64,000 nt of DNA from Flavobacteriales bacterium (GTDB lineage Bacteria; Bacteroidota; Bacteroidia; Flavobacteriales_E; Vicingaceae), in assembly GCA_020635815.1 (NCBI GenBank), contig JACJZB010000001.1, positions 1 to 64,000 on the forward strand. The letters are read 5' to 3'. Positions within the stretch are counted from its first letter, which is position 1; every line of letters starts with the position of its first letter. A program made the position numbers and the translations under genes. The notes beneath the pieces are model-generated. The model was given only the letters and a program-made list of their open reading frames with translations, ran no database searches and was not told the DNA's origin. Below, one piece after another: positions 60,870-64,000 of this stretch.

Positions 60870-62726
60870 TTGATTATCAAAAAGTTAATACCATATATTA
60901 TCCTTGTTGGATTATTTGTTTTTTCAATTAAAACAAATGCTCAAGTAGATACTACCACAGTACATCAAATAAATGGTAAGGATTATTATATTCATACCAT
61001 AGAACAAGGGAATACTTTATATTTTTTGAGTAAAACGTATAATACTCCTGTAGATGTTATCCAAAAAGAGAACCCAAGTGTTAATGATGGGTTAAGTATA
61101 GGCGAAAAAATATTTATTCCTTTAAAAAGAGAACCTGAAACAACTGTGTTAAATAGTGGTAATTACATATTACACACGGTTGAGAAAGGAAGAACTTTAT
61201 ACGCCTTAGCAAAAGAATATAATATTCAACAGAATGATATTATAATAATGAACCCTGAAATTGTTGATGAAGGAATTAAAGAGGGACAGATAATTAAGAT
61301 ACCTGTATTAAAGATTAAGGAAGAACAAAAACCAGAAAAAGAAATCGAAGAAACATCCCAATACATTACTCATAGTGTAAGTGCAGGAGAAACATTATAC
61401 TCACTTAGCAAACAATACAATGTTTCTATAGAGGATATAAAAAAGGTAAATGATGGTCTTTTAAATGGATTAAAGGAAGGAGAGAAAATTTATTTGCCAA
61501 TTTTAATAGAACAAAAAAGAGCAACAACAAGTACAATTTTTAACAATACGCTTTCTCCAACAAATGTTATGGATTCTTTAAAGATGACGTTGGTTAGTAC
61601 AGATTCTTTAAAGAAAAAATCCGTTTATAAAATAGGCTTATTATTGCCTTTTTATATTGAAGAGAATGAAGAGATAGTAACAAATGCTTTACAGCAAAAA
61701 GAAATTTATCCTAAATCTAAATTTGCAGTAGAATTTTATCATGGCGTTGTTTTGGCTTTAGATTCATTAGCTAACCATGATGTGAAATTTGAATTACTAG
61801 TATATGACACTAAAGGACAAGATTCTCTAGCAACGAAAAGAGCGTTAAAAAAACTAGACTTAGAAAAAGTAGATTTAATTATCGGACCCCTTTATTATAG
61901 TAATTTTGAGGTTGCAGCTCAATTTGCTTTAGAACATAAAATACCAATTGTATCACCAGTAAAACAAAACAACAAAATTCTTCTTGGAAATCAATATGTA
62001 TTTAAAGCTGTGCCTTCAAAGACATCAATTGTAAACCATATAGCTAAACTTACAGTAGATAGTTTTAGTACTGATAATTTATTGGCAATTGCTCATGTAA
62101 ATTCAAAAGAAAAATCTTTAGTAGATGCTTATATAAACACATATAATCAGTTTATGATGAATAAAAAGGATACATTAATTTACTCATCTGTAAAGAAAAT
62201 AGAATTGATAAACCCTCAAGACATTATCCCTAAATTAAATAAGAACAGAAACAATGTAATATTTGTACCTTCAACCAATAGTACTTTTGTAACAAACTTG
62301 TTTAGTGCTTTATCAAATGTATTAACTACTAAAGATTATAAAAACTGTACAATTACTTTAATAGGGTTAGAAGAGTGGCAACAATTTGATAACATTGATT
62401 TGGAATATTTCCAAACATTAAATGTGTTTATGGCTGTAAACCAATTTGTAGTGTATGAAAAAGAAAGTACAAAACAAATGATTCAAAGCTATTATGATTT
62501 AACATCAACTTATCCATCTTTTTCATCCTTTTTAGGTTTTGATGTTGCTCATTATTTTGGAAACAAACTAAAACAATCGGGATCAGTTTTCCTTACAGAA
62601 GAGGAAAAAATTAAGCTCACTTCGCTTCAGTTTAATTTTATAAAAACAGGAATAGAAAGTGGTTATGAAAATACAAATACTAATGTATTAGGCTTTGAGG
62701 ATTACACCTTAAAAAAAGTAAATTAA
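60870..62726 (+). CDS. Triple-LysM plus periplasmic-binding-like (PBP1-fold) protein
   Basis: 618 residues starting at a TTG (60870), because no ATG precedes the signal peptide (M)IIKKLIPYIILVGLFVFSIKTNAQ and the frame closes at 60855. Three LysM repeats follow at ~37-85, ~98-147 and ~164-210 (YYIHTIEQGNTLYFLSKTYN, YILHTVEKGRTLYALAKEYN, YITHSVSAGETLYSLSKQYN), then a domain like type-1 periplasmic binding proteins (~255-610) with YKIGLLLPFYIEE, FYHGVVLALDSL and VDLIIGPLYYSN. It probably binds peptidoglycan through LysM and senses or transports something unknown. No ABC transporter genes are near. Confidence 0.82.
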   Translation: MIIKKLIPYIILVGLFVFSIKTNAQVDTTTVHQINGKDYYIHTIEQGNTLYFLSKTYNTPVDVIQKENPSVNDGLSIGEKIFIPLKREPETTVLNSGNYILHTVEKGRTLYALAKEYNIQQNDIIIMNPEIVDEGIKEGQIIKIPVLKIKEEQKPEKEIEETSQYITHSVSAGETLYSLSKQYNVSIEDIKKVNDGLLNGLKEGEKIYLPILIEQKRATTSTIFNNTLSPTNVMDSLKMTLVSTDSLKKKSVYKIGLLLPFYIEENEEIVTNALQQKEIYPKSKFAVEFYHGVVLALDSLANHDVKFELLVYDTKGQDSLATKRALKKLDLEKVDLIIGPLYYSNFEVAAQFALEHKIPIVSPVKQNNKILLGNQYVFKAVPSKTSIVNHIAKLTVDSFSTDNLLAIAHVNSKEKSLVDAYINTYNQFMMNKKDTLIYSSVKKIELINPQDIIPKLNKNRNNVIFVPSTNSTFVTNLFSALSNVLTTKDYKNCTITLIGLEEWQQFDNIDLEYFQTLNVFMAVNQFVVYEKESTKQMIQSYYDLTSTYPSFSSFLGFDVAHYFGNKLKQSGSVFLTEEEKIKLTSLQFNFIKTGIESGYENTNTNVLGFEDYTLKKVN

Positions 62727-62841
62727 TTACGCTTTATTCTACCGTTAATCTAAAGATATTACCTTTCCTATAATTAGGGTTTTATTTAAGAATAAGATTT
62801 GTTAAATTGCAACAACATTTAACTAAACTATCTTATTACCT

Positions 62842-64000
62842 ATGTCAATCACTAAGAAATTATTTTTTCTTGCAATTGTTCTGTTGCAGGTAAATATTGC
62901 ATTCTCTCAATTAAATATGTCACTTTTAAGCGAACATCCTTTCCCCGCTAACCGTGGTGATTTATCTGATATTTGGGGATATGTTGATGAAAACGGTAAT
63001 GAATATGCTTTAGTTGGTTTGGAAGACGGTGTTGCAATTGTAGATGTTACAAATCCAACTTTACCAAATGAAGTTTTTTGGACAACAGGAGCGAACACTA
63101 TTTGGAGAGATTTAAAAACATGGAATGATAAAGCATACATTACTAATGAAGGTGGAAATGGATTAATGATAATTGATTTAGCCCCATTGCCAGGAAGTAC
63201 TGCATTAACGGTTACAAATTATACGGGAGTGAATTATCCTTTTCAAACAGCACATAACTTGTATATTGATGAAAACGGATATTGTTATATTATGGGATCA
63301 GATAATGGAGTAGGAGGAGCTATTATTTTAAATCTAAATGTACCAACTACCGACCCCAACTTTGAAGTAGGTAGATATAATGATTATTATTTACATGATG
63401 GGATGGCTAGAGGAGATACTTTGTGGGCAGGGGCAATAAATGATGGGTTTTTAGTTGCTATTAATGTGTCAAATAAGGCAAATCCGATTACAATGGCAAC
63501 CAAAACAACCCCTAGTAATTTTACTCACAATTGTTGGATATCAGATGATGGACACACATTATATACTACAGATGAAAAAGGGAATGGATATATAGGCTCT
63601 TATGATGTAAGCGATTTGGGTAATATTACAGAGTTAGACCGAGTTCAATCCAATCCAGGTATGAATGTGATACCTCACAATGTACATGTTAAAGGTAATT
63701 TCCTTGTAACATCTTATTATAGAGATGGTGTTGTGATTCATGATGCAAGTGACCCAACTAATTTAATAGAAGTAGGTAATTATGATACTTCTCCAGCTTT
63801 TAGTGGATATGATTTTAACGGATGTTGGGGAGTTTACCCATGGTTGCCATCAGGTAATATTATAGCAAGTGATATTGAAAATGGATTGTTTGTTTTAGGT
63901 GCAAACTACGTTGGAGCATGTTATTTAGATGGAAATGTTAAAAATGCAAGTACCTTAGCTAACTTAGATGGTGTACAAATAGATGTTCAATCAACAACTA
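62842..64000 (+). CDS. LVIVD/choice-of-anchor-B family secreted protein, 3'-truncated
   Basis: The ATG at 62842 opens a frame running off the window's end (386 codons visible). A signal peptide (MSITKKLFFLAIVLLQVNIAFSQ) is followed by beta-propeller-like repeats: YALVGLEDGVAIVDVTNP, AYITNEGGNGLMIIDL, YIMGSDNGVGGAIILNL, LVTSYYRDGVVIHDASDP. These LVIVD-like units, an HNLYIDE segment and an HNVHVKGN segment match the choice-of-anchor-B family that often ends in a T9SS C-terminal domain, which may lie beyond the window. Function unknown. Confidence 0.82.
   Translation, partial: MSITKKLFFLAIVLLQVNIAFSQLNMSLLSEHPFPANRGDLSDIWGYVDENGNEYALVGLEDGVAIVDVTNPTLPNEVFWTTGANTIWRDLKTWNDKAYITNEGGNGLMIIDLAPLPGSTALTVTNYTGVNYPFQTAHNLYIDENGYCYIMGSDNGVGGAIILNLNVPTTDPNFEVGRYNDYYLHDGMARGDTLWAGAINDGFLVAINVSNKANPITMATKTTPSNFTHNCWISDDGHTLYTTDEKGNGYIGSYDVSDLGNITELDRVQSNPGMNVIPHNVHVKGNFLVTSYYRDGVVIHDASDPTNLIEVGNYDTSPAFSGYDFNGCWGVYPWLPSGNIIASDIENGLFVLGANYVGACYLDGNVKNASTLANLDGVQIDVQSTT

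Noticed and set aside
62907..63140. Minus-strand frame opposite the LVIVD protein.
   Set aside because: The plus frame from 62842 has a signal peptide and family repeats.

Overview
The window looks like a chromosomal core region of a low-GC member of the Bacteroidota, most likely Flavobacteriales. Supporting signs are type IX secretion system (T9SS) and gliding genes (gldJ, porP/sprF-like, porU, porV), cargo proteins with T9SS type A and gliding-associated (type B) C-termini, DUF4295 next to rpmG and ftsY, bshC (bacillithiol), signal peptides ending in ..AQ or ..SQ, promoters of the form TTTG-N18-20-TAnnTTTG, and almost no Shine-Dalgarno sequences. I see no rRNA operon, phage, transposase, conjugation gene or CRISPR array. 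Gene order and composition look vertically inherited.

Layout. (1) 1-12732, plus strand: a partial carboxypeptidase-regulatory-like protein, pyrF, a band-7 protein, DUF2851, PspC, a TrkA-type K+ channel, an RmlD-like reductase, a repeat-rich 338-bp gap, pabB, tilS, a BtuF-like protein and a patatin/Omp85 fusion. (2) 12733-37555, minus strand: a small membrane protein, upp, a polysaccharide-deacetylase-like protein, radC, DUF3467, then the information-processing block. In transcription order that block is rpsU, xerC, hpf, tRNA-Thr/Tyr/Gly/Thr, tuf, tRNA-Trp, secE, nusG, rplK, rplA, rplJ, rplL, rpoB, rpoC. Upstream of it are an acyl-CoA dehydrogenase, apt, a frame-interrupted methyltransferase, an HhH protein, an AGCS symporter and anmK. 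(3) 37707-42737: a second acyl-CoA dehydrogenase (plus), then murF, gldJ and a PorP/SprF protein (minus). (4) 42905-54584, plus: porU, porV, ispF, murB, rpmG, DUF4295, ftsY, a DUF1566-like secreted protein, rimO and bshC. (5) 54629-59116, minus: two large T9SS cargo genes. (6) 59324-64000, plus: guaA, a triple-LysM plus periplasmic-binding-like protein, and a partial LVIVD/choice-of-anchor-B protein running off the end.

The most interesting material is regulatory. The two T9SS cargo genes at 54629-56614 and 56885-59116 each carry the same 38-nt leader element, with its 3' end 19-20 nt before the ATG. The copies match at 30 of 38 positions, and one of the changes is a compensatory base-pair swap in the closing stem. 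The two proteins also share a homologous domain set in different architectures. This looks like a small cis-acting RNA (or operator) controlling surface-protein genes, and I cannot assign it to a known class. Second is a methyltransferase gene split exactly at an in-phase A AAA AAG slippery heptamer, which is either programmed -1 frameshifting or a homopolymer deletion. Third is a perfect AGGAGG before hpf in a window otherwise nearly free of Shine-Dalgarno sites, while rpsU has none.

Functionally the window joins transcription and translation machinery, cell-wall synthesis (murF, murB, anmK, LysM), nucleotide salvage and synthesis (pyrF, upp, apt, guaA), and the T9SS export and sorting apparatus together with some of its likely cargo.
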